From NCBI GenBank assembly GCA_910575075.1, contig CAJTCY010000012.1:1-64000 (forward strand): a stretch of 64,000 nt of DNA, in the 5' to 3' direction. This stretch comes from Lachnospiraceae bacterium (GTDB lineage: Bacteria; Bacillota; Clostridia; Lachnospirales; Lachnospiraceae). The translations under genes were made by a program, and so were the position numbers. Of this stretch, positions 40,119 through 48,508 are shown piece after piece (position 1 is the first letter of the stretch; every line of letters starts with the position of its first letter). Below the pieces are notes generated by a model. That model searched no databases, was not told the origin of the DNA, and saw only the letters and a list, made by a program, of their open reading frames with translations.

Positions 40119-42572
40119 TTGAAGGACAGAAAAAGGTTGTATTATCTGGTTTTATTAATGCCCATTCTTTATGCCGTATTGGCATATGGAGTGGCAAAGC
40201 TTGTGCAGAACAATGGGATATTTCCCAGTGGAATGGACACGCTTTGCCATCTTTATAAGGGAGATGTTTTATACCGTTCCATTTGCGAGGGAGATTTCTT
40301 TCCGCTTTTTGATCCGCTCTGGTACAACGGTGTGGAGATGATGCGTTATTGGGAGCCCCTTCCGGTATATTTTATGGCATTTTTCCAGTTTCTGGGCGGC
40401 AGTTCCATGAATGCGTATCTGATTTTTACAGCGTTTCTTTTTTTTGCAGGCGCAGTCTCATGGCTTTGGATTGGATTTAAACTGGAACGTCCATGGCTGG
40501 GAGCGTTTCTGGGCATATTATGGTTTTTCATGCCCAATAATCTGACGGCATTGTTTTACGAAGGAAATCTGCCCAGATCTGTCTGTACAGTGATCCTTCC
40601 TGTCATTATGTATTCCGTGTATGAATATCTTCAAAACTGCAAGTGGCAGGCGCTGCCTCGATTATCTGTAAGTTTTGCTTTGGTCTGTCTGTGCAGTATC
40701 CAGTATGCAGGAATGATCGTGACAGCGTTTGCAATATACTTTATTGTTGACGGAATCATACGCCATGCAGTAAAGAGAGAAATACGTGTATTCGCGGCGT
40801 TTTTACTGGGATATATGCTGGCTTTTGCCTGGCTTCTGCCTGCTATGATGGGAAATGCTTCCGCGACAGGTAATACGGGGCTTTTGGATTCATTTTTCCA
40901 GAGTATGTTTTTGTCTGTCAATCCAATCGCACGTTTCCAGAGAGGGAGTGAGGATTTCTATTTTGGACTGGCAACGTTCCTCCTGGCAGTCTTTGGCATT
41001 TTTCTCAGCAAGAAGAAATCTATGCCAGGTTTCTGGACAGGGATTTTAATATTGTTCGCAAGTTCTAATACCCTGTATATTTTGCTGGAAAAGCTGCCTT
41101 TTGCCAATATTTTGCAAATGCTCTGTTATTTTTCTATTGCCCTGTGCATGGTTTTGTTCAGTTTCCTGAGCTGGAATACACTGAAAAAGGGATGGGTGAT
41201 GCTTTTTGCGGGATTGCTGGTTTTAGATGTACTGCCTTCTCTGCCGCTGGTAGTGGGAAACCAGTCTGGCAATATACCAGAAGACAAGATGGCATATTAC
41301 TCGGACATTACATTGATCAGCAAAGCTAAGGAAATGACAGGACAGAGGCTGGCATTGATTGATGAGAACAGCCTTGGAGCCATGAGTAATTATTTGATTA
41401 CCGGATATGGAAAGCCAGTGGCATCCATGTATGGTTCTGCGGAGGAAAATTCTACAGCTCTTTCCAATATCCGGCAGATAGACCGTGCGTTGGAGGAGGG
41501 AAATTATCTGTATCTGTTCGACAGATGCCTGGAAATGGGAAGCGATACGGTGATCGTACATACAGATATTGTAGGTGCCATAGACAAAAACCCAATTATT
41601 AAGATGGACCATACGGCGGAAAAAATCGGATATAAGCTGGCAGGAGCGAGTGACAGTTATCGTTTATATAAGCTGGATACCGATGGAAACTGGGGAACAG
41701 TAGCAAAATACCGGGCAATTGGGATTGGAACGGCGGCACCAGGGATTTCCAGACAATTTCCGATTGTGGAAGAGACAGATACCATTAACTTAAATGATTT
41801 TACGTTTGAAGAGTTAAAGAATTATGATTTGATTTATCTGGCGGGCTTCACCTATGATGATAAGGCAGCGGCAGAACAGATGATTACAGAATTAAGTGAG
41901 TCCGGTGTCCGCATCGTGATTGGGGCTGACGGAATCCCAGAGGACCGGGGCAGTAAAAACCAAAGCTTTTTGGGAGTTGTCTGCAATCCGGTGTCCTTTT
42001 CACAGGGCTATCCAGATCTGAATACCATTGATGGGGTGCTGGATACAGATTTATTCCCCAATGGCTATAGAGAGTGGAGCACATTTTACGTGGATGGGCT
42101 GGACGACGTCTGGGGAACAGTAGAAGATTTGGACTGGGAACTGCCGTTTTATGGAACTGTTAAGAATGAGAATATTGTGGTAATTGGATTGAATCTTACT
42201 TATTATCTGAGCCTGACCCAGGATGAGGGTGTGGGAGCGCTGCTCAGCCACGCGATGGATTTAAGGTCAGATGAATATCCGAAACGTGAAATTGTGCCGT
42301 ATGATATTTCATATTCAAAGAACCATATTACGATTACTATTGACAGGGACGACGTAAATACCGGTCTTGCCTGGCATGACAGCTTTGCTTCAGAACAGGA
42401 GATTTATTCAAAAAATCATCTGACTTTTGTGAAGGCAGGCAGGACAGAAATTTCTCTGACATATCCTTATTTAACAGCGGGGATTGCGGTGAGCATTGTG
42501 GCAGTGATACTCATTGCAGGGTATTCTCTTCATTTACGGCGGCAGCAGGAATTTGAGAAGGAAGCGGGGTAA
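40119..42572 (+). CDS. PTPS-related integral membrane protein of the XrtG system
   Basis: Protein of 817 residues. About ten membrane helices occupy the first 410 residues, with GMDTLCHLYKGDVLYRSI and WYNGVEMMRYWEPLPVYF in the first loop, the signature of the 6-pyruvoyl-tetrahydropterin synthase-related membrane family (PF10131), itself similar to GT-C-type lipid-linked sugar transferases. A soluble extracytoplasmic part follows (about 430-780), then one last helix and a basic tail. It may transfer a sugar from a polyprenyl carrier; inferred from fold. The start is TTG 40119 with AGGAGG 8 nt before. Confidence 0.82.
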   Translation: MKDRKRLYYLVLLMPILYAVLAYGVAKLVQNNGIFPSGMDTLCHLYKGDVLYRSICEGDFFPLFDPLWYNGVEMMRYWEPLPVYFMAFFQFLGGSSMNAYLIFTAFLFFAGAVSWLWIGFKLERPWLGAFLGILWFFMPNNLTALFYEGNLPRSVCTVILPVIMYSVYEYLQNCKWQALPRLSVSFALVCLCSIQYAGMIVTAFAIYFIVDGIIRHAVKREIRVFAAFLLGYMLAFAWLLPAMMGNASATGNTGLLDSFFQSMFLSVNPIARFQRGSEDFYFGLATFLLAVFGIFLSKKKSMPGFWTGILILFASSNTLYILLEKLPFANILQMLCYFSIALCMVLFSFLSWNTLKKGWVMLFAGLLVLDVLPSLPLVVGNQSGNIPEDKMAYYSDITLISKAKEMTGQRLALIDENSLGAMSNYLITGYGKPVASMYGSAEENSTALSNIRQIDRALEEGNYLYLFDRCLEMGSDTVIVHTDIVGAIDKNPIIKMDHTAEKIGYKLAGASDSYRLYKLDTDGNWGTVAKYRAIGIGTAAPGISRQFPIVEETDTINLNDFTFEELKNYDLIYLAGFTYDDKAAAEQMITELSESGVRIVIGADGIPEDRGSKNQSFLGVVCNPVSFSQGYPDLNTIDGVLDTDLFPNGYREWSTFYVDGLDDVWGTVEDLDWELPFYGTVKNENIVVIGLNLTYYLSLTQDEGVGALLSHAMDLRSDEYPKREIVPYDISYSKNHITITIDRDDVNTGLAWHDSFASEQEIYSKNHLTFVKAGRTEISLTYPYLTAGIAVSIVAVILIAGYSLHLRRQQEFEKEAG

Positions 42573-42575
42573 AAT

Positions 42576-43172
42576 ATGATAAAGTATATTGTAGGACTGA
42601 TCGGGCTGGTTATATGGTTGTTTATTTTACATGTGCTGAATAAGAGCAAATTGAATTTCTGGCATTTTATAGTGGGAAGCGCAGGCGCTTTTATTCTGAT
42701 GCTGGTATTTTTAGAACCCATTCTGACTCAGCCCCTGGCAAGAATTGTGGCGCTTCTGGCAAGTCTTCCGGGAAAGATAGCAGATATGTACAGTGCGCAT
42801 TATAAATATGGTGTTATTTTTGTAGAATCTTCTGTGGGAGCAGTTTCACTGAAAATTGATTTTGAGTGTTCTGGTATTATTGAAATCATGGCGTATCTTG
42901 CTTTGCTCATTTTCTACCGGGTGTATACTGTTTATGAGAGATTCTGCGTGGGTATCCTGGGTGTGATTGCCATGGTTCTGGCAAATGCGCTGCGTATTAC
43001 CATTATTTGCCTGATGATCCATTTTGGAGGAATTGACACCTATTATATTGCGCATACATTTGTAGGACGTCTTGTATTTTATGCTTTTTCCGTTATGATA
43101 TATTTTTATGTGTTTACAAAACCGCAGATTATAAAGCAAAAGGTGGGGAACTTCCGGTATGACAATCATTAA
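42576..43172 (+). CDS. xrtG: Exosortase XrtG
   Basis: Integral membrane protein of 198 residues with about six helices. The exosortase catalytic residues are present: Cys98 in FECSGIIEI, Arg140 in NALRI and His160 in IAHTFVGR. It should cleave and perhaps re-attach proteins with a matching C-terminal tail, here probably the 37891 product. The start overlaps the preceding gene end by spacing only (3 bp) and the glycosyltransferase gene begins inside its last 14 bp, so the three are tightly coupled. Exosortases are best known from Gram-negatives; the G type is the Firmicute form. Confidence 0.9.
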   Translation: MIKYIVGLIGLVIWLFILHVLNKSKLNFWHFIVGSAGAFILMLVFLEPILTQPLARIVALLASLPGKIADMYSAHYKYGVIFVESSVGAVSLKIDFECSGIIEIMAYLALLIFYRVYTVYERFCVGILGVIAMVLANALRITIICLMIHFGGIDTYYIAHTFVGRLVFYAFSVMIYFYVFTKPQIIKQKVGNFRYDNH

Positions 43173-44523
43173 TCATTTTTTTAATTCCATATTGTTTTGG
43201 GCAGCCTGGATTATCATTCCTCTGATTATGGAGATTATTCCTTCTCTGGGAAGCTTTTTGATACTGGTGAAAAAAAGGCTGTTTCCGGCGAAGTATGAAG
43301 ATCCGGTGTTCTGGCCGGAAATCACATTGATTATTCCAGTTTATAATTCTCAGGATTCCCTGGAGGAATGTATTAAATCTATCAACGACAGTGATTATCC
43401 CAATGATAAGATGCGTATTTTTCTGGTGAATAATCAGGGGAAGGATGACTCTTTCCATGTGTATACCAGATGCCAGGAACTATTTCCGGATCTGCTGATG
43501 CAGTGGCTTAATGCAAGGCAGGGAAAATCCCGTGCATTGAACCTTGCATTGTTTAATGCAGATGGAAAATATATCATCCATGTGGACAGTGACGGTCAGT
43601 TTGAACCGAACGCTATCAAAAACATGGTGCGGAAATTTGAATGCTGTCCCAATGTGGACTGTATGACAGGCGCGATTCTTACCATGCCGGAAATGATAGA
43701 GGAATACAAAGGTATTTTTGCACGGATGCTGCGGAAAATGGAATTTATGGAATATGCCCAGGCATTTTTAGCGGGACGCAATTATGCCTCTGAGACAAAT
43801 TCTATTTATACGCTTTCCGGGGCTTTTTCAGCATTTCGGAAATCAGCGGTGCTGAAATCGCAGCTCTATAATACGGATACCATCTGTGAAGATACCAACA
43901 TAACATTTCAAATGAGGTACCTGCAGCACATTAAGGTACATATCTGTGAAAACGCTATTTTTATGGTAGATCCGATTGAAGGTATGAACAAGCTTTATAC
44001 CCAGCGCCAGCGCTGGCAGCGGGGAAGCCTGGAAGTATCGCATCAGTTTCTGGAGAAGGATTTGAAGGTGCGTAAACTGTTTACCAATGTTATGGTCCGT
44101 ACCCTGATGTATGACCATACGTTTGCGTTTCCCCGGCTGATCTGGTATCTTGCTTTGATCTGTCTGATGTGCATGAATTACTCGGCAAAAATTATTCTGC
44201 TTTCTACCGGATTGATTTTTGTGCTCTATATAATCAGCGGCTATCTGTATTATTTTGCCACGGTAGGTTTTTTAAAGGAATTTGACGATCTGAAAAAATA
44301 TTACCGCAAACACTGGTATGTGGTGCCGCTGCTTCCGCTTTTTAACTTTATTGTGTTCTTTATCCGTTTTGCAGGCGTCATTAACAGTATCAATACCGAC
44401 AGTGCGTGGAAAACCCGTACTCTGACAGACGAGAGAAAGGATTTTGAAAAAGAATTGAAGCTTGAGGCACAAAAACCTATGAATCTCTTGCAGAAGGCGC
44501 GTAAAGCCGTAAATTACGAGTAG
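43159..44523 (+). CDS. GT2 glycosyltransferase of the XrtG system
   Basis: Protein of 454 residues. An N-terminal membrane helix leads to a GT2 domain with LIIPVYNSQDSLEECIKSI, VDSDG (DxD-type metal site, about residue 137) and the QRQRW motif (about 281) typical of processive beta-glycosyltransferases. Two or three helices follow. This matches the glycosyltransferase regularly coded next to XrtG. It probably builds a polysaccharide or glycan attached to or exported with the sorted protein; product unknown. Confidence 0.92.
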   Translation: MTIINHFFNSILFWAAWIIIPLIMEIIPSLGSFLILVKKRLFPAKYEDPVFWPEITLIIPVYNSQDSLEECIKSINDSDYPNDKMRIFLVNNQGKDDSFHVYTRCQELFPDLLMQWLNARQGKSRALNLALFNADGKYIIHVDSDGQFEPNAIKNMVRKFECCPNVDCMTGAILTMPEMIEEYKGIFARMLRKMEFMEYAQAFLAGRNYASETNSIYTLSGAFSAFRKSAVLKSQLYNTDTICEDTNITFQMRYLQHIKVHICENAIFMVDPIEGMNKLYTQRQRWQRGSLEVSHQFLEKDLKVRKLFTNVMVRTLMYDHTFAFPRLIWYLALICLMCMNYSAKIILLSTGLIFVLYIISGYLYYFATVGFLKEFDDLKKYYRKHWYVVPLLPLFNFIVFFIRFAGVINSINTDSAWKTRTLTDERKDFEKELKLEAQKPMNLLQKARKAVNYE

Positions 44524-44535
44524 GTGGAAAAGCTT

Positions 44536-45594
44536 ATGAAACGTAGATTAAATTTTTTTCTGATAACAGTAGTCGTTATGTTTTTTGCCATAGCGGCAGA
44601 CGTGTTTATCGTATATCAATTAGAAAGTTATGAGACCAGGTTTCTGGAAATATATGGTTCAGAACAGGACGGATATGTCAATATTATCCTGGGGCAGATT
44701 AATAATCTGGGGGATGATGCAACGGAGCAGGATATTACGGACATTATCAGTTCTTTGGACGCGACAGCCAGCAGATACTGGACTCTGAGCAAAGGGGATT
44801 CCATTCTGTTTGTGAAGAGTGTTACGGAAACCAACCGATATAAAGGATTTGCCGACGGCACCTATTATGCGTCAGAGACAGCTTCAGAATTTATGAACAG
44901 CCTGGGAGTTAATCAAGTGGGGCATAAGATAATTTATCTGGACCAGGACCGCTTTATCGCTTCAGGCATGATTTTTCACTGGCAGGGCGAGCAGTACCGG
45001 GTCTGTCTGCTGACATATGACAGGGTAATTCTCGAGGATAATGTGTTGCTGGAATGCAAAAATGCCATTATTATTATTCTCTCAATTATATTAGCGCTTC
45101 TGGTTATCTTGAGTATGGTGATGTCGCGGAAAATTAACATACAGGACAGGCAGCTTGAAGAACAGGAGAAACATGTAGTCTGGCAGAACAAGCAGATTGC
45201 GCTTTTAGATGAGCATCTGAAACGGGAATATGCATTCAGCGCCAGCAAGAATGTATTTAAAAGTGTAGTCTTAGATGAATTTTTGGAGAGATTGGATGAA
45301 AAGAATGTTTCTCCTCTGCATTTTGCCGTTTTTAAGGCAAATTCTATGGAGGCAAGAGACAAGTTTTTTGAACATATGCAGTTAGTTTTAGATAATCATG
45401 TGCTGCGTTTTTCTATGGATGACAATTATGTGCTGCTTATTTTTGTTGGCTATCAGAAAAAAGACAGTGAAAAAATCATTGATACTCTTTGGGACTGGAA
45501 TGTCCATGAGAAAGGAAACTTATATTGTGAAGACAATATGAAAAGCTATAAAGTCCGGTTTGACAATTTCTGGAAGGAGGTGTCTGCCCAGTGA
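44536..45594 (+). CDS. XrtG-locus two-helix membrane protein of unknown function
   Basis: Protein of 352 residues. Helix one (about 8-28), an extracellular domain (about 30-175), helix two (about 180-200), a coiled coil (about 205-240) and a cytoplasmic domain (about 245-350) that vaguely resembles a degenerate nucleotide-cyclase/GGDEF fold but lacks the active-site motif. I do not recognise the family. ATG 44536 is preferred to GTG 44524 because AGGTGG lies correctly before it. Its end overlaps the next gene by 4 bp. It may sense or regulate the glycan pathway; speculative. Confidence 0.7.
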   Translation: MKRRLNFFLITVVVMFFAIAADVFIVYQLESYETRFLEIYGSEQDGYVNIILGQINNLGDDATEQDITDIISSLDATASRYWTLSKGDSILFVKSVTETNRYKGFADGTYYASETASEFMNSLGVNQVGHKIIYLDQDRFIASGMIFHWQGEQYRVCLLTYDRVILEDNVLLECKNAIIIILSIILALLVILSMVMSRKINIQDRQLEEQEKHVVWQNKQIALLDEHLKREYAFSASKNVFKSVVLDEFLERLDEKNVSPLHFAVFKANSMEARDKFFEHMQLVLDNHVLRFSMDDNYVLLIFVGYQKKDSEKIIDTLWDWNVHEKGNLYCEDNMKSYKVRFDNFWKEVSAQ

Positions 45595-46073
45595 GAAAAG
45601 AGAATTTATATCGGGAATACCGTTTGAAATCGTATCTTAATATGAACCATTACATTATCATCAATGGAAAACAGGGGCAGACACATCCTCATACCTGGGA
45701 GTTTGTGTCTACGATTATTGTTGCCGGGGATGATTTTGTGGAATTCCGCACCTTTGAAAATCTGATTGAACAATTTCTGGAAAAATACCAGAATCAGATT
45801 TTAAATACAATTGAACCTTTTGATGTTATTGTGCCCACCATTGAAAATGTAACAGACCATTTTAATGATGAGCTTCAAAGTTTGCTGCGGGAAAATGGCG
45901 GTGAGCTGGTTTCTCTGGAGGGGAGTGAGACGCCCACCAGAAGTTATATTGTCAGTCATCGGAATGAACCGGAATTTCTCGACCAGATTGGAAAGATTAA
46001 GGCAGAGCAGATTTCCGGTATGATTAATTATGTGGTGGATCAACTGATCAGCGGTGAACATGAGATTGAATAG
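45591..46073 (+). CDS. PTPS-related protein of the XrtG system
   Basis: Protein of 160 residues, a second PTPS-fold protein: LNMNHYIIINGKQGQTHPHTWEF carries the His and HxH metal positions in family order, VPTIENVTDHF matches the PTxEnlt helix and LEGSETPTRSYIV the final strand. It is the type found beside XrtG in other Firmicutes. It is larger than and different from the one at 37509. GTG 45591 follows AAGGAGGTG. Reaction unknown; the pairing with a PTPS-related membrane protein suggests a shared ligand or scaffold. Confidence 0.78.
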   Translation: MRKENLYREYRLKSYLNMNHYIIINGKQGQTHPHTWEFVSTIIVAGDDFVEFRTFENLIEQFLEKYQNQILNTIEPFDVIVPTIENVTDHFNDELQSLLRENGGELVSLEGSETPTRSYIVSHRNEPEFLDQIGKIKAEQISGMINYVVDQLISGEHEIE

Positions 46074-46106
46074 AAGGGAAACAATATGTTTGAAAGGAAC
46101 CAAGAA

Positions 46107-48248
46107 ATGAAAAAATCTAAGAATCTTTTTATTAGAATCGTGGCACTGTCTGTGATGGTATGCCTTTTTTCAGGATGTTCTCTGGGAAAAACTGCTGAAG
46201 ATGTGAAAACTGGGGAAACAGCAGAAGAAAAATTGGATAATGCCTCAGAAACGGAGCCGCCGTCTCAGCCTCAGATTAGAGAAGACGGCATATCCTATTC
46301 TTTCAGAACCCAGGAAAAATCGTTTCAAGTCTGCGGGGAAGATGGTAAATGGAAGGATTTCACCCCCATAGGCGTCAATATCGGCGCAGGCAAACCAGGA
46401 GCATTTCCGGGAGAATTTGCAATTACGAAAAATGATTATATGCGTTGGTTCAAGCAGATCAGTGAGATGCATGCCAATGTCATTCGTGTCTATACGATTC
46501 TAATGCCTGAATTTTATAAGGCTTTGGCGGCATACAACGCATCAGCGGAGCAGCCGCTTTATTTTATGCAGGGTGTATACAATAATGAAGAAGATATCAG
46601 CAATTTGTGTGACGCCTATGCCCAGGATGGCAAAATTGCCGACGACTGGGTGGAAATGTGCCGGACAATTGTGGATGTCGTTCATGGTAATGCGAAGATA
46701 GAGGCAGCGGCAGGAAATGCCAGCGGTACCTACACGGCGGATGTATCGGGATATTTATGCGGTTGGATTCTTGGAATTGAATGGCAGGCGGATTTTGTAA
46801 TTAATACTAATGAAAATAATTCCGACAAAAAATCTTTTGAAGGAAATTATCTATATACGGAGCAAGTTTCACCATTTGAAGTATTTCTTGCAACGGGACT
46901 GGATGCATGTATTTCTTATGAGATGGAAAACTATCAGATGCAGCATCCTGCGGCATTTGCCAACTGGGTGACAACCGATCCGCTCGACCATCCAGGGGAG
47001 CCAAATCCGGAGATGGAGGATGCAGTACCAGTAGACGCGGAGCATATTAAGGCGAAACCAGAATTCAAGGCGGGATTGTTCGCTTCTTACCATGTATATC
47101 CATATTATCCGGAAATGATGCGGTATGCACCAGAGCTTCTTACCGAGAATCCGCCTGATCCGTACCGGCATTATCTCACAGACCTGAATGAGTATCATAC
47201 GATGCCTGTAGTTATTTCGGAGTTTGGAGTTCCTGCTTCAAGAGGGATTACACATCTTGCTCATGACGCAGGATTTAATCAGGGAGGATTGAATGAGGAA
47301 GAACAGGGGAACGCTATTGTGTCTATGCTGGATGATATTCTGGAGTCTGGGTGCGCCGGGGCATGCGTGTTTATCTGGCAGGATGAATGGTTTAAAAGGA
47401 CATGGAATACCATGGACTATACAGATGCAGAGGTTCGCCCATACTGGTGTGATGTACAGACGAGTGAGCAGTTTTTTGGGCTGCTGTCCTTTGATCCTGG
47501 TGAAAAACCTGTCTGTACGGTAGATGGGGACGCGGCAGATTGGGAAGGTGATAAGCCTTTGCTTGTCAGCAAAGAGACAGAATTGTATGTCAAGAGCGAC
47601 GAAGCATATGTTTATCTGATGGTACGGGGAAAAAATGATCAGATCCGTATCACATTGGACACCATCGGGGAACAGGGAAATGCAGAATATCATGGTGCGG
47701 ACTTTGCGCTTGATATCAAAGGAGCAGATGAGAGCCGTGTGATGGTTCATCCTTACTATGATGTAGATTACTGGCTGTACACGACAGGTTTATATGCGTC
47801 CAGTAACGTCCTGGATATCCAGGAGGGATATGCGGTACCCGAAAATAATACATTTGCGCCTATTAATTTGATGCTGAACAGACCCGTTCTGCTTTCAGAC
47901 GGGACATTGGTGGAGACGGAACAGATTGAAACGGGAAAGCTCCGTCACGGCAATGCAGATCCAGAGTCGCCAGAGTTTGACTCCAGAGCTGATTTCTGTA
48001 TCAAGGGCGACGTCACCGAAATTCGTTTGCCATGGCTGCTGCTGAATATTCCAAAACCCAATGTTAAAATGTGTATTGCAGATTTGTATGCACATGATGA
48101 GATTACATATGAAGCGATCAGTGATATAACATTTATGATTGACGGCGTGACAGGCGCCTATTTCTGGGAAGAATGGAACCAGCCCACATATCGGGAACGA
48201 CTGAAGAAATCTTATTATATTTTGCAGGATTATCTCTCAAAACGATAA
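46107..48248 (+). CDS. TIM-barrel glycoside-hydrolase-like lipoprotein with DGxxxDW module
   Basis: Exported protein of about 713 residues. The signal ends LFSGCS, a good lipobox. The main domain (about 60-450) looks like a TIM-barrel glycosidase of the GH2/GH5 kind: PIGVNIG..., HANVIRVYTILMPEFY, SYHVYPYYPEMM and VVISEFGVPAS, where Glu is placed as nucleophile. A module starting VDGDAADWEG (about 470) resembles those of the 37891 product. ATG 46107 has AAAGGAA upstream; ATG 46086 gives seven more residues and is also possible. It is the last gene of the XrtG island and may trim or remodel the glycan made there. Confidence 0.8.
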   Translation: MKKSKNLFIRIVALSVMVCLFSGCSLGKTAEDVKTGETAEEKLDNASETEPPSQPQIREDGISYSFRTQEKSFQVCGEDGKWKDFTPIGVNIGAGKPGAFPGEFAITKNDYMRWFKQISEMHANVIRVYTILMPEFYKALAAYNASAEQPLYFMQGVYNNEEDISNLCDAYAQDGKIADDWVEMCRTIVDVVHGNAKIEAAAGNASGTYTADVSGYLCGWILGIEWQADFVINTNENNSDKKSFEGNYLYTEQVSPFEVFLATGLDACISYEMENYQMQHPAAFANWVTTDPLDHPGEPNPEMEDAVPVDAEHIKAKPEFKAGLFASYHVYPYYPEMMRYAPELLTENPPDPYRHYLTDLNEYHTMPVVISEFGVPASRGITHLAHDAGFNQGGLNEEEQGNAIVSMLDDILESGCAGACVFIWQDEWFKRTWNTMDYTDAEVRPYWCDVQTSEQFFGLLSFDPGEKPVCTVDGDAADWEGDKPLLVSKETELYVKSDEAYVYLMVRGKNDQIRITLDTIGEQGNAEYHGADFALDIKGADESRVMVHPYYDVDYWLYTTGLYASSNVLDIQEGYAVPENNTFAPINLMLNRPVLLSDGTLVETEQIETGKLRHGNADPESPEFDSRADFCIKGDVTEIRLPWLLLNIPKPNVKMCIADLYAHDEITYEAISDITFMIDGVTGAYFWEEWNQPTYRERLKKSYYILQDYLSKR

Positions 48249-48253
48249 AAGCA

Positions 48254-48283
48254 TTGTAATACTTCTGTAATATATGGTATACT
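48254..48283 (+). promoter_or_regulatory. Candidate promoter of gdpP-rplI-dnaB
   Basis: TTGTAA (48254-48259), 18-bp spacer, TATACT (48278-48283). Transcription would start at about 48290, so the REP-like array forms the 5' leader. The -10 region is part of a 9-bp direct repeat and a second TATACT lies at 48474-48479 after the array. Confidence 0.5.
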
Positions 48284-48285
48284 AT

Positions 48286-48465
48286 GGCATGAGGAGGGGC
48301 CCAGCGAAGCAGGGAAGAGCCCTGATGCCAATTGGAGAAGCCAAAAAGTGAGAAGGCATGAGGAGGGGCCCAGCGAAGCAGGGAAGAGCCCTGATGCCAA
48401 TTGGAGAAGCCAAAAAGTGAGAAGGCATGAGGAGGGGCCCAGCGAAGCAGGGAAGAGCCCTGATG
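48286..48465. repeat. REP-like palindromic array, 69-bp period
   Basis: Three copies of an imperfect palindrome beginning GGCATGAGGAGGGGCC and ending GAGCCCTGATG(CC), at 48286-48329, 48355-48398 and 48424-48465. The first two are each followed by the same 25-bp linker, giving a period of exactly 69 bp. The whole insert (48286-48472) is flanked by GTATACTAT on both sides (48277-48285 and 48473-48481). Confidence 0.92.
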
Positions 48466-48508
48466 TCTTCTTGTATACTATAGGATAGAAAACCAGAGGT
48501 AAATATAA

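Noticed and set aside
48286-48465. CRISPR array
   Set aside because: Only three units, repeat and linker are both identical between copies, no unique spacers and no cas genes.
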